Of a stretch of DNA of 64,000 nt, positions 16,484 through 24,771 are shown in pieces. Both the position numbers and the translations under genes were made by a program. The notes beneath the pieces are model-generated. The model saw only the letters and a program-made list of their open reading frames with translations. It was not told the origin of the DNA and ran no database searches. This stretch comes from Acidimicrobilacustris europaeus (GTDB taxonomy: Bacteria; Actinomycetota; Acidimicrobiia; Acidimicrobiales; Acidimicrobilacustridaceae), in assembly GCA_965194515.1 (NCBI GenBank), contig OZ239146.1, positions 744,001 through 808,000 of the forward strand, written 5' to 3'. Within the stretch, counting starts at the first letter, position 1. The number at the start of each line of letters is the position of its first letter.

Positions 16484-19400
16484 TCAACGAGCGACGAAAT
16501 ACTTGGCCTGAGGGTGATGGCAGATCAGCGCTGAGGTTGTTTGTTCAGGCTGGTACTGGAATCCGGTCTCTTCGTTAACCTCGATGCCGATGCGGCCGGC
16601 ATCGAGAATCTGAGCAACTCGCTCATTGTCTTCGAGGTCAGGACATGCGGGGTAGCCCCACGAGTAGCGACCGCCGCGGTATTGCTGGCGAAAGAGTCCA
16701 GCGAGCGACGGGCCGTCGTCTTGGGCGAAACCCCAGTCCTCGCGCATACGGCGATGCCAGTACTCAGCAAGAGCTTCGGCCATTTCGACGCCGAGACCAT
16801 GGACCATGAGGTACTCCTGGTATCGGTTCTCTTCGAACAACTTCGCCGCAACATCGCTCACGCGCTGGCCCATCGTGACGATGTGGAACGCCGCGTAGTC
16901 AATCTCACCCGAATCAACCGGGCGGAAGAAATCAGCGATGCACATGAACGGCGCAGTTTGCTGACGTGGGTAGTGGAAGCGAGTGAGTTCTTCTGATCGA
17001 GTCGCGTCGGTCCAGATCACGAGATCGTCACCATCGCTATTGACAGCGAAGTAGCCGTAGACCACCTGGGGAATCAGCATGTCAGCAGCCTTCGCCTCGG
17101 CAAGCTGCGAACGAAGCATTGAGCGAATGCGATCCTTGAACTCTTCGTCGGTCTCAGTGACACCGTCGTTTGTTTCGGGGCGGAACTGCCACTGGTTGCG
17201 GAACAACGCGGTTTCGTTGATGTACGCCGCGATGTCGTCGATGGCGATGCCCTTGACGACCTTCGTGCCGAGGAACGGGGGAGTGAAGACCTCGTTGTCG
17301 GCAGCGACATCAGGCGAGCGTGGCGGAAGGTCCTCGGCTGGCGTAACGGCCTTGGTTCCTGAACGAGCCGGCACAGTGCTTTCGCTGGGAACTCGACCCC
17401 AGTCGGCATCGTCGGGTTCGGTACCGCGTTTGATGTCGCCAAGACGATCCATGACGCGCAGGCCTTCAAAGGCGTCCTTGCCATAGAACAAGCGACCTTC
17501 GTAAACCTCGCGGAGATCACGTTCTACATAACTACGAGTGAGTGCAGCTCCGCCAAGCATCACGGGGATATTGGAGAGGTTGCGAGTGTTGAGTTCTTCG
17601 AGGTTCTCGCGCATGATGAGCGTGGACTTCACAAGAAGTCCGCTCATGCCGATTGCGTCGGCGTTCACTTCAACAGCCTTCTCGATCATTTCGGCAATGG
17701 AAATCTTGATACCAAGGTTGATGACTTCGTAGCCGTTATTGGTGAGAATGATGTCGACAAGGTTTTTGCCGATGTCGTGGACGTCGCCCTTGACGGTGGC
17801 GAGGACGATGCGGCCTTTTCCGCCGTCGTCGGCCTTCTCCATGAACTGTTCGAGATGGGCAACCGAGGTTTTCATTGTCTCGGCCGATTGGAGAACGAAG
17901 GGGAGTTGCATCTCACCAGTGGCGAAAAGCTCACCCACAACTTTCATCCCAGCGAGAAGAACGTCATTGATGATGAAGAGCGGTTCCAAGCCTTCGCTCA
18001 TTGCTCGGTCGAGATCAGCCTCGAGGTTTTCGCGCTCTCCGTCGATGATCCGCTGGCTGAGAATCTTTTCGATTGTCCAATCACTGCGGTCTTCGCGGAC
18101 GACATCAGCGGCCTTCACGTCGGCGAAGATGTCGAGAAGTTTCGTGAGTGGGTCGTAGCCCTCGCTTCGGCGGTCATAGATGAGATCGAGTGATACCTCT
18201 CGTTGCTCATCGGGAATTTTGTTGAGCGGCATGATGCGGGCTGCGTGCACGATCGCTGAATCGAGCCCGGCTTTGACACACTCTGCGAGGAAGACTGAGT
18301 TGAGAACGTGACGAGCTGCTGGCTTGAGACCAAAGGAAACGTTCGAAACGCCCAGTGTTGTGAACACGCCGGGGAGTTCGGTCTTGATTCGCTTGATGGC
18401 CTCAATTGTGGCGATTGCATCGCCGCGCAGGTCGTCATCGCCAGTTGAGAGAGGGAACGTCAGCGCATCGAAAATGAGATCGCTGGGTTCGAGCCCGTAA
18501 CGGTTCACGGCGAGATCATGGATGCGATGCGCGATGCGCAACTTCCATTCGATATCTCGAGCTTGACCCTCTTCATCGATGAGGAGACAGACGATTGCGG
18601 CGCCATATTCGGCAGCCAACTTCATGACGCGATCGAGTCGACTTCCTTCCGCTTCGCCATCTTCGAGGTTGGCAGAGTTGAGGATCGCGCGACCGCCTAG
18701 CCATGCAAGACCAGCTTCCATGACCTCGGGCTCGGTGGAGTCGAGAACGAGGGGAACGCTTGATTGCGTTGCGAGCAGTTTCGCAAGTTCATCCATGTCG
18801 TTCGCGCCGTCTCGTCCGACATAATCGACGCAGACATCGAGCACGTGTGCACCTTCGCGAACCTGGTCTTTCGCCATTTGCACGCACGTGTCGAGGTCAG
18901 CGTCGAGCAGAGCTTCACGGAACTTCTTTGAACCGTTTGCATTCGTGCGCTCGCCGATGATCATGAACGAGGTGTCTTGTTCGAACGGCACGAGCGAGTA
19001 GATCGAAGTTGCACCTGGCTCATGCATAGGTGCGCGAGGTGCCGGTGTGAGGTCCTTGCAGCGATCAACAACGGCAGCAAGATGTTCCGGTGTTGTTCCG
19101 CAGCAGCCACCGATGATGTTCACGCCGAGTTCGGTAACGAACCGCTCGTGATGGTCTGCGAGTCCCTCGGGGGAGAGGTCGTAGTGCATGTGGCCATCAA
19201 CAACGCTGGGCAGACCGGCGTTGGGAATGCAGGAGATCGGCATGCGGGCGTGAGCGGCGAGATGGCGGAGGTGCTCGCCCATTTCCACCGGACCAGTCGC
19301 GCAGTTGATGCCAATGACATCGGGATGGAGCGGATCGATTGCTGCTAGGGCAGCGGCGATTTCGGTACCCGGCAACATTCGTCCGGTGAGTTCCATCGTG

Positions 19401-19972
19401 ACCTGCACCTGAAGGGGAAGTTCCTTACCCTCGGCGCGCATGGCTCGGCGGGCACCGTTCATGGCGGCCTTCACGGTGAGAAGGTCGAACATGGTCTCGA
19501 TGATCAGCAGATCGACGCCGCCCTCGATCAGCGCACGAGTTTGCGCTTCGTAGTGGTCACGGAGTTCTGCGTAACGAATTTGTCCGAGGGACGGAAAGCG
19601 AGTTCCCGGCCCAATGGAACCGGCAACCCAGCGGGGCCGGTCCGGGGTGGAGAAATCGTTGGCGACATCGCGGGCGAGGCGAGCAGCAGCGACATTGAGC
19701 TCGTGGACCCGATCGGCGATGTCATATTCCCCAAGCGGAATCGCAAATGCGCCAAAGGTGTCGGTTTCGATGACATCGCAGCCGACCTCGAGGTAGCGGG
19801 CATGAACATCGGCGATCACGTCTGGCCTCGTGACCACGAGGAGCTCGTTGCAGCCCTCCAGGTCGGCTCCGCCAAAGTCATCGGCGGTCACACCGCTGGT
19901 CTGAATGCATGTGCCCATGCCGCCGTCGAAAATGACGACACGTTCATGGATTGCTTCAAGGAAAGTGCTCAC
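16484..19972 (-). CDS. metH: Cobalamin-dependent methionine synthase
   Basis: A 1162-residue modular enzyme transferring methyl from methyltetrahydrofolate to homocysteine via cobalamin. In order: homocysteine-binding barrel (DGGMGTCIQ, zinc cysteines in INCATG and GGCCGTTPEH), pterin barrel (MIIGERTNANGSKKFREAL), B12-binding cap and Rossmann domain with the axial His in KGDVHDIGKN, and the SAM-dependent reactivation domain (RYSWGYPACPDL). All four modules are intact. The GTG at 19972 is chosen because AGGAG lies 7 nt upstream and the protein then starts a few residues before the conserved barrel; a longer frame adds 58 unconserved residues. It is divergent from the cobalamin adenosyltransferase gene. 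Confidence 0.95.
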   Translation of the reverse strand: MSTFLEAIHERVVIFDGGMGTCIQTSGVTADDFGGADLEGCNELLVVTRPDVIADVHARYLEVGCDVIETDTFGAFAIPLGEYDIADRVHELNVAAARLARDVANDFSTPDRPRWVAGSIGPGTRFPSLGQIRYAELRDHYEAQTRALIEGGVDLLIIETMFDLLTVKAAMNGARRAMRAEGKELPLQVQVTMELTGRMLPGTEIAAALAAIDPLHPDVIGINCATGPVEMGEHLRHLAAHARMPISCIPNAGLPSVVDGHMHYDLSPEGLADHHERFVTELGVNIIGGCCGTTPEHLAAVVDRCKDLTPAPRAPMHEPGATSIYSLVPFEQDTSFMIIGERTNANGSKKFREALLDADLDTCVQMAKDQVREGAHVLDVCVDYVGRDGANDMDELAKLLATQSSVPLVLDSTEPEVMEAGLAWLGGRAILNSANLEDGEAEGSRLDRVMKLAAEYGAAIVCLLIDEEGQARDIEWKLRIAHRIHDLAVNRYGLEPSDLIFDALTFPLSTGDDDLRGDAIATIEAIKRIKTELPGVFTTLGVSNVSFGLKPAARHVLNSVFLAECVKAGLDSAIVHAARIMPLNKIPDEQREVSLDLIYDRRSEGYDPLTKLLDIFADVKAADVVREDRSDWTIEKILSQRIIDGERENLEADLDRAMSEGLEPLFIINDVLLAGMKVVGELFATGEMQLPFVLQSAETMKTSVAHLEQFMEKADDGGKGRIVLATVKGDVHDIGKNLVDIILTNNGYEVINLGIKISIAEMIEKAVEVNADAIGMSGLLVKSTLIMRENLEELNTRNLSNIPVMLGGAALTRSYVERDLREVYEGRLFYGKDAFEGLRVMDRLGDIKRGTEPDDADWGRVPSESTVPARSGTKAVTPAEDLPPRSPDVAADNEVFTPPFLGTKVVKGIAIDDIAAYINETALFRNQWQFRPETNDGVTETDEEFKDRIRSMLRSQLAEAKAADMLIPQVVYGYFAVNSDGDDLVIWTDATRSEELTRFHYPRQQTAPFMCIADFFRPVDSGEIDYAAFHIVTMGQRVSDVAAKLFEENRYQEYLMVHGLGVEMAEALAEYWHRRMREDWGFAQDDGPSLAGLFRQQYRGGRYSWGYPACPDLEDNERVAQILDAGRIGIEVNEETGFQYQPEQTTSALICHHPQAKYFVAR

Positions 19973-20137
19973 CGTGGATCTCCTGGCGATGGTCCGGGCG
20001 CGGAACGAGGATCGGAATTGATCTCGCCGCAAGCCGGGGCATCTCGCCCTACCCATCAGGTCAGCTTCGGCTCTCACACGGTAGCAGAGAGAGGTTGGAA
20101 TCCGACGTTGAAGGCGGGCTAGGCACCTTGCGCCCTC

Positions 20138-20143
20138 TAGGCT
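20138..20143 (+). promoter_or_regulatory. Putative -10 box TAGGCT for the adenosyltransferase gene
   Basis: TAGGCT ends 7 nt before the GTG at 20151 with no ribosome site between them, matching the TAGnCT leaderless pattern seen before other genes in the window. Confidence 0.45.
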
Positions 20144-20150
20144 CACCTTC

Positions 20151-20687
20151 GTGAAGATCTATACGCGCAAAGGCGACGACGGCACCACTGGACTCCTCTA
20201 CGGAGGTCGTGTGGCAAAAGATTCCGCAGCACCGGCGGCCTACGGCACGGTCGATGAGTTGCAGTCGTTTCTCGGGCTGGCTCGGGCTGAGTCAGATGCC
20301 GAACTCGGAGACATTCTGCTGCATCTCGAACGTGACCTTTGGGTTCTGATGGGCGAGTTGGCTGCCGATCCCGGAAGTCGCGACAAACTCACTGCGGGCG
20401 CCACGTTGGTCACCGACGACATGATCACCCACATCGAAGATCTCATCGACGCCACCAGCGCCAAGTTCGATCCACCAACCGAATTCGTAGTTCCTGGTCA
20501 AAATCGCATTGGTGCGCTTCTTGATGTCGCTCGAACCGTCGCTCGGCGCGCCGAGCGCGACAGTCTCGCTGCGGCTGGTCCCGGTAGCGCCGTGGTGCCG
20601 TATCTCAACCGCCTTTCCGATTTGCTCTGGACGCTTGCTCGTTGGCAAGAAGGCACCTCATTGCCTACGCGTTCCGTGCAGCCATAG
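20151..20687 (+). CDS. pduO: Cob(I)alamin adenosyltransferase, PduO type
   Basis: A 178-residue four-helix ATP:corrinoid adenosyltransferase that makes adenosylcobalamin from cob(I)alamin. Recognised by the N-terminal KIYTRKGDDGTTGL ATP-binding loop, TVDELQSFLGLAR, the helix VARTVARRAERD and the terminal LNRLSDLLWTLAR. It probably supplies the coenzyme for methylmalonyl-CoA mutase encoded at 49.6-51.8 kb. The GTG start lacks a ribosome site and is probably leaderless. pepA follows after 36 nt. Confidence 0.93.
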   Translation: MKIYTRKGDDGTTGLLYGGRVAKDSAAPAAYGTVDELQSFLGLARAESDAELGDILLHLERDLWVLMGELAADPGSRDKLTAGATLVTDDMITHIEDLIDATSAKFDPPTEFVVPGQNRIGALLDVARTVARRAERDSLAAAGPGSAVVPYLNRLSDLLWTLARWQEGTSLPTRSVQP

Positions 20688-20723
20688 TTCTTCCCATCTT
20701 TCATACCTATCTGCGAGGTCGTC

Positions 20724-22196
20724 ATGTCGCTGAAGATTTCTCCTGCTCGCTCACTACCGGCTGCAGTTGATGCCATCGTCCTCGCAGTGGCTTCGGATAA
20801 GTGTTCCGATCGGGCGCTGAAAGCACGTGGACTACCCGTTACCGCACTTCGCACGCAGGGTTTTACCGGCGCTGCAGATCAGGTTGCGTTTGTTGTTGAT
20901 TCTTCGGGGCGCTCAGCGATCGTGATCGGTGCTGGCGCATCGAAGTCAATTGATGACAACCGACTTCGTCGCATAGGCGCTCAAGCAGTGCGCGCCGGTT
21001 CTCGGTCAAAGCGCATCGGGGTCGACGTTCTTGGCCTTATTGAAGCAGGTAGCGCTACAGAGAAGGCGAGTTCGATTCGCGCCCTTGGCGAGGGTCTCGT
21101 CCTTGGGTCGTATCGCTTTACCGAATATCGGTCAGATCCGAAGCCCGTTGTCCTAAGTGCAGTAACTGTCGCCGGGGTTTTTGGCAAGACCGCAACCGAT
21201 GCGTTTGCGCAAGGTCTGAAGATCGGCGAAGCGCAGAATTTCGCACGCGATCTGGTGAATCGTCCCGGCGGCGACCTCACGCCTGCTGCGCTTGCGCAAG
21301 AAGCAGTCAAGCTCGCCCGTCGCGAGCGGCTCACGATCGAAGTTCTCAATCTTGCCCAGATCCGCCGCCAAAAGTTGGGTGGCCTCCTCGGTGTCAATCG
21401 TGGGTCCACTCAGGAGCCCCGATTCGTGAAGATCACCTACACGCCACGCGCCCCAAAGGGAACACTTGCGCTTGTCGGTAAGGGCATCACCTTCGATTCG
21501 GGTGGTCTGTCGATTAAGACCGGCGAAGGCATGATGACCATGAAGATGGACATGGGCGGTGCCGCTGCCGTGCTTGGTTGTTTCGCAGCGATTCGAGCAG
21601 TTGCGCCCAAGTGCAAAGTCGTTGGCTACATGCCGATGACCGACAACATGAGCGACGGCGACGCAACCCGCCCTGGTGATGTCCTCACAATTCGCAATGG
21701 CACAACGGTTGAGGTGCTCAACACCGATGCTGAGGGTCGCCTCGTCTTGGCCGACGCTCTATCGCTTGCCACTGAAGATGCCCCCGATGCAATCGTTGAT
21801 CTTGCAACCCTCACCGGTGCGGTTGAAATCGCCCTCGGCGGTCGCATTGCCGCGGTGATGTCGAATAACGATGCTTGGCTCGACGATGTCGAAACTGCCG
21901 CAGAGTCGGCCGGAGAGCGTATGTGGGCGCTTCCATTGCCTTCCGATTACCGAGCGTTCCTCGATTCTGATGTTGCTGATCTACGGAACATTTCAAAGTC
22001 TCGCGGTGGTGGCACGATTACAGCTGGTTTGTTCTTGCAGGAATTCGTCGGCGACAACATTCCATGGGCGCATATCGATATCGCTGGCACGGCGTGGTCC
22101 GACGCTGACGATGCTGAAACCACAAAGGGCGGCACAGGATATGGCGTTCGCACCTTGCTCGAATTGGCCCGAACCTTTACGCCGCGTCGCCGCTAA
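20724..22196 (+). CDS. pepA: Leucyl aminopeptidase (M17)
   Basis: A 490-residue cytosolic di-metal aminopeptidase of usual length. The C-terminal catalytic domain shows GKGITFDSGGLSIKTGEGM with metal ligands Lys and Asp, MKMDMGGAAAVLG, and the signature NTDAEGRLVLADAL with catalytic Arg. The GAGG ribosome site precedes the ATG. The 3' end overlaps the convergent hypothetical gene by 20 bp. Confidence 0.95.
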   Translation: MSLKISPARSLPAAVDAIVLAVASDKCSDRALKARGLPVTALRTQGFTGAADQVAFVVDSSGRSAIVIGAGASKSIDDNRLRRIGAQAVRAGSRSKRIGVDVLGLIEAGSATEKASSIRALGEGLVLGSYRFTEYRSDPKPVVLSAVTVAGVFGKTATDAFAQGLKIGEAQNFARDLVNRPGGDLTPAALAQEAVKLARRERLTIEVLNLAQIRRQKLGGLLGVNRGSTQEPRFVKITYTPRAPKGTLALVGKGITFDSGGLSIKTGEGMMTMKMDMGGAAAVLGCFAAIRAVAPKCKVVGYMPMTDNMSDGDATRPGDVLTIRNGTTVEVLNTDAEGRLVLADALSLATEDAPDAIVDLATLTGAVEIALGGRIAAVMSNNDAWLDDVETAAESAGERMWALPLPSDYRAFLDSDVADLRNISKSRGGGTITAGLFLQEFVGDNIPWAHIDIAGTAWSDADDAETTKGGTGYGVRTLLELARTFTPRRR

Positions 22197-22833
22197 CGAG
22201 TTCGTGTTTCGGGGGAGTCGCTTTTATCGACTCTTGATGCGGGTGGCGAGCAAGTGCCCAGCGAATCGCGTCATGCGCAATAGCTGGATGAAATCGCCAG
22301 CGATGGAGTTGCCGTTCAACGCTCTGATTGTCCTCGCCAAGCTGAATCATTGAGAGGGCAAGTGACCGGGCTCGTGTTTGCATTTGTTCGAATGACGGCG
22401 AGACGTTTGGTCGGTTCAGCCACTGGTCGTGTTCGTGGCGTAACGAGTTCGGCAGCCGCTCGGTTTGTGCTCGAGTGAGAGGTGCAAGCCGCCGGCGAAC
22501 GGAGATTGTTGAGGTTCCGTGCATACGCGCAGCGCCAAAGCGACAGCAACGCTCGAAGGTTCGCAGTAGCGGGGCATTGCGACCGCCTCGCATTCCAACG
22601 CCTAGCGACTGCGCGGTATCAACGAGATCGAGTTCAAAGCCGTCAGGGTGATGGTCGAGCCCATCGGCGAGTCGGCGCAGGAGCCATACCGAGGAGGGCC
22701 CCAAAATCGGAAGCCAAAACTTTTCGACATAGGCCGAGCGAGGATCGTGGCCAAGTTGGTCGATGACGGGGTCGGACCATGCATCGACTGCAATCGTCGG
22801 TGCTGGTTGGATCGGATCGCTGATGAGAGTCAC
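22177..22833 (-). CDS. Conserved-looking protein of unknown function
   Basis: A 218-residue soluble protein beginning at a GTG with a very strong AGGAGG 5 nt upstream, so it is a real gene. The N-terminal half (WSDPVIDQLGHDPRSAYVE, WLPILGPSSVWLLRRLADGL, then a basic stretch SVRRRLAPLTRAQTERLP) is helical with a winged-helix-like rhythm, but I cannot name a domain. The C-terminal half is less ordered and His/Arg-rich (RHPHQES). No membrane segment or signal peptide. DNA binding is a guess only. Confidence 0.6.
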   Translation of the reverse strand: MTLISDPIQPAPTIAVDAWSDPVIDQLGHDPRSAYVEKFWLPILGPSSVWLLRRLADGLDHHPDGFELDLVDTAQSLGVGMRGGRNAPLLRTFERCCRFGAARMHGTSTISVRRRLAPLTRAQTERLPNSLRHEHDQWLNRPNVSPSFEQMQTRARSLALSMIQLGEDNQSVERQLHRWRFHPAIAHDAIRWALARHPHQESIKATPPKHELVSGDAA

Positions 22834-22960
22834 GGCTCCTCCTGAGGATGTCGCTGCACATCACGACGTTTCGTGATGTTTCGGTGACTGTCGTCTCGGA
22901 GTGCCGAAAGGTCAACGGGCCAGATGGACCGTTCCTGAGCGGGCGGCGTGCTTGGCCGAC

Positions 22961-23246
22961 TTAGGAGGAAGCGGAGTCGCTTCCCAAATCATTGCCATTG
23001 TCTGGTGTGTCGATCGATTGCTGGAGTTCAGTCACGCGCAATCGCAAGAGGGCAAGTTGCTCGGCAAGTTCGCGAGTGCGGTTTTCGGAACGAGTGAGTT
23101 CGTAGGAAAAGTGCACGACGATGAGAAGTAGGAGTGCGAGTCCGAGGAGAATCAGCAATCAAATGTCGGCGGCGTACAAGAACGATGATTCCGACAATCG
23201 CGAGTGCGACGAGGATGGCGAGTGCAACGTGTGCACGAAGGCTCAT
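22961..23246 (-). pseudogene. DUF2304 membrane protein gene with internal deletion and frameshift
   Basis: The 5' part (ATG at 23246) reads MSLRAHVALAILVALAIVGI and on to VRRRHL, the normal first helix of DUF2304 proteins. The 3' part, in another frame from about 23158, reads LLILLGLALLLLIVVHFSYE followed by a coiled coil, their normal last helix and tail. The intervening second helix and the WxxxG region (roughly 40 residues) are missing and the frame changes at about 23155-23162. DUF2304 proteins usually accompany polyprenol-phosphate sugar transferases, as here. It overlaps the preceding GT gene by ATGA, so the ancestral pair was coupled. Confidence 0.6.
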
Positions 23247-23828
23247 GAGGATGCCTCCTTTGCATTGCGGGGCCGACGAGGAGTATTCGCCAACGACACC
23301 AAAACGCGCAGGTAGTGGTACACGAGTCGAAAGCTGCGAGTTGATGCTTGGCCACCGGCGCGTTCGCGCATGGTGACAGGAACTTCACGGACATCGAAAC
23401 CGGCTCGGCACGCAAGTACGAGCGCTTCGGCGGAATCCATGTACTCAATCGGATAGTCGGTGGCGAACATTGCGAGCATGTCAGCGTCGAATGATCGAAA
23501 TCCCGAAGAGGTGTCGGTGAACTTCTGTCCGGCGAGACGTTCAATTGACCAGCGCAGGATTCCCATCGCAGCGCCTCGGCTGCGCCCGACGTGGTAGTCG
23601 CCAACACCAGCAAATCGTGATCCGATCACCATGTCGGCGCCTTCAGCGAGCGGCGCCAAGGTGGCCGAGATCGGCGGTGTCGTCTTTGGACCCGTCATCG
23701 ATAACGACCACGTCGAAGTCGGGAACGGTGCGCTTCAATTCGGCGAGGGTCGAGGGAAGGGTCTCGTGTTCGTTGAACGCGGCAATGATGACGAGCACCC
23801 GGTCGCGATTGTTGGCCCTGTCCTGCAT
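23243..23828 (-). pseudogene. DPM1-like GT2 glycosyltransferase gene with internal deletion and frameshift
   Basis: Frame one (from the ATG at 23828) gives VLVIIAAFNEHETLPSTLAE and VVVIDDGSKDDTA, the standard GT2 N-terminus, then stops at 23643. A second frame carries ISATLAPLAEGADMVIGSRF, then TDTSSGFRSFDADMLAMFA and VREVPVTMRERAGG, the standard C-terminal half. The join is near 23665-23680. About 50 residues between them are absent, including the DxD-containing DGDGQH-type segment that binds nucleotide sugar. The product cannot be an active transferase as it stands. Its DUF2304 partner is damaged in the same way. Confidence 0.65.
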
Positions 23829-23904
23829 TGCTGATGAGGCTACTCCGGTCCGTTTTGCTGCCTCGGCTCTCGGCAACGTGCTCGGGGTGGGTCACAATTG
23901 AGCC

Positions 23905-24675
23905 ATGCATGAGGCCGCAGATGAGAGTGACCCGCAAGCGATCGAGACTGCTCGTCGTGTGATTCGCAACGCGTCGTCGGTGGCGGTACTGACGGGGGCC
24001 GGGATCAGTACCGACTCGGGTATTCCCGATTTCCGTGGACCAAACGGCGTCTGGACCCGCAACCCCGAAGCCGAGAAGCGATCAACGATTCAGCACTACT
24101 TGGCCGATCCCCAGGTGCGACGAGATGCATGGCAGATCCGGCTCGAATCAGACATGTTCACTGCTTCACCGAACGATGGCCATCGAGCACTGGTCGATCT
24201 CGAGCGCTCGGGGCGTCTCCACACGTTGGTGACACAGAACATCGACGGACTCCATGTCATTGCCGGAAGCTCGCCCGACAGCGTGGTTGAGATTCATGGC
24301 ACGGTGCACCGGTGGGAGTGCGTCGAGTGTGGCGCGCGCGGTCCGATGGAGGAAGCTCTTGATCGAGTCCGAGCGGGGGACCCCGATCCGTCGTGTCCGA
24401 TCTGCGGCGGAATCATGAAGTCGGCGACGATCATGTTCGGGCAGTCGTTAGTAACGGCTGACCTCATGCGAGCAGAGATTGCAGCCACCGAAGCAGACGT
24501 GTTGCTCGCCGTCGGGACAAGTCTCACGGTCTACCCAATTGCAGGGATGGTGCAGGTTGCGCTGGAGGCAGGGCGCTCTGTGGTGATTGTTAACGCTCAA
24601 TCGACGCCCTTCGATCCGCAGGCGACAGTTGTCGTGCAGGGCTCAGCGTCATCAATTCTTCCAGCCATTCTTTAG
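23905..24675 (+). CDS. cobB: NAD-dependent protein deacylase (Sir2 family)
   Basis: A 256-residue sirtuin that removes acyl groups from lysine using NAD+. It shows GAGISTDSGIPDFRGPNGVW, TQNIDGLH, the catalytic His in EIHGTVH, and the zinc ribbon C-x2-C ... C-x2-C (CVECG and CPICGG). Length is normal. CACAAT ends 6 nt before the ATG and may be a leaderless -10 box. Whether it acts on acetyl, propionyl or other acyl groups is not clear; regulation of acyl-CoA synthetases is the common role. Confidence 0.92.
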   Translation: MHEAADESDPQAIETARRVIRNASSVAVLTGAGISTDSGIPDFRGPNGVWTRNPEAEKRSTIQHYLADPQVRRDAWQIRLESDMFTASPNDGHRALVDLERSGRLHTLVTQNIDGLHVIAGSSPDSVVEIHGTVHRWECVECGARGPMEEALDRVRAGDPDPSCPICGGIMKSATIMFGQSLVTADLMRAEIAATEADVLLAVGTSLTVYPIAGMVQVALEAGRSVVIVNAQSTPFDPQATVVVQGSASSILPAIL

Positions 24676-24709
24676 GCGATGAGCCGGAGGTGGCGGAAAG
24701 CCGACCTAA

Positions 24710-24730
24710 TCGGTAGGGTTTTGCTACCGA
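24710..24730 (+). promoter_or_regulatory. 7-bp inverted repeat upstream of the MoeB-like gene
   Basis: TCGGTAG and CTACCGA form a perfect 7-bp dyad around GGTTTTG, 42 nt before the ATG at 24772. It could be an operator for a dimeric regulator or a hairpin between the sirtuin gene and the next. No regulator is known. Confidence 0.35.
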
Positions 24731-24771
24731 GCACGAGATTCGCTCGATCCCCCGAGCACTAGAGGCAACCT

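Noticed and set aside
19973..20150. Possible cobalamin or SAM riboswitch upstream of metH
   Set aside because: On the minus strand GCCAGGAGA resembles the start of a B12 box, and GCCCCGGCTTGC recalls part of SAM-IV aptamers. The remaining conserved elements of either class are not visible, and AGGAG is simply the ribosome site. A covariance-model scan of this interval would settle it.
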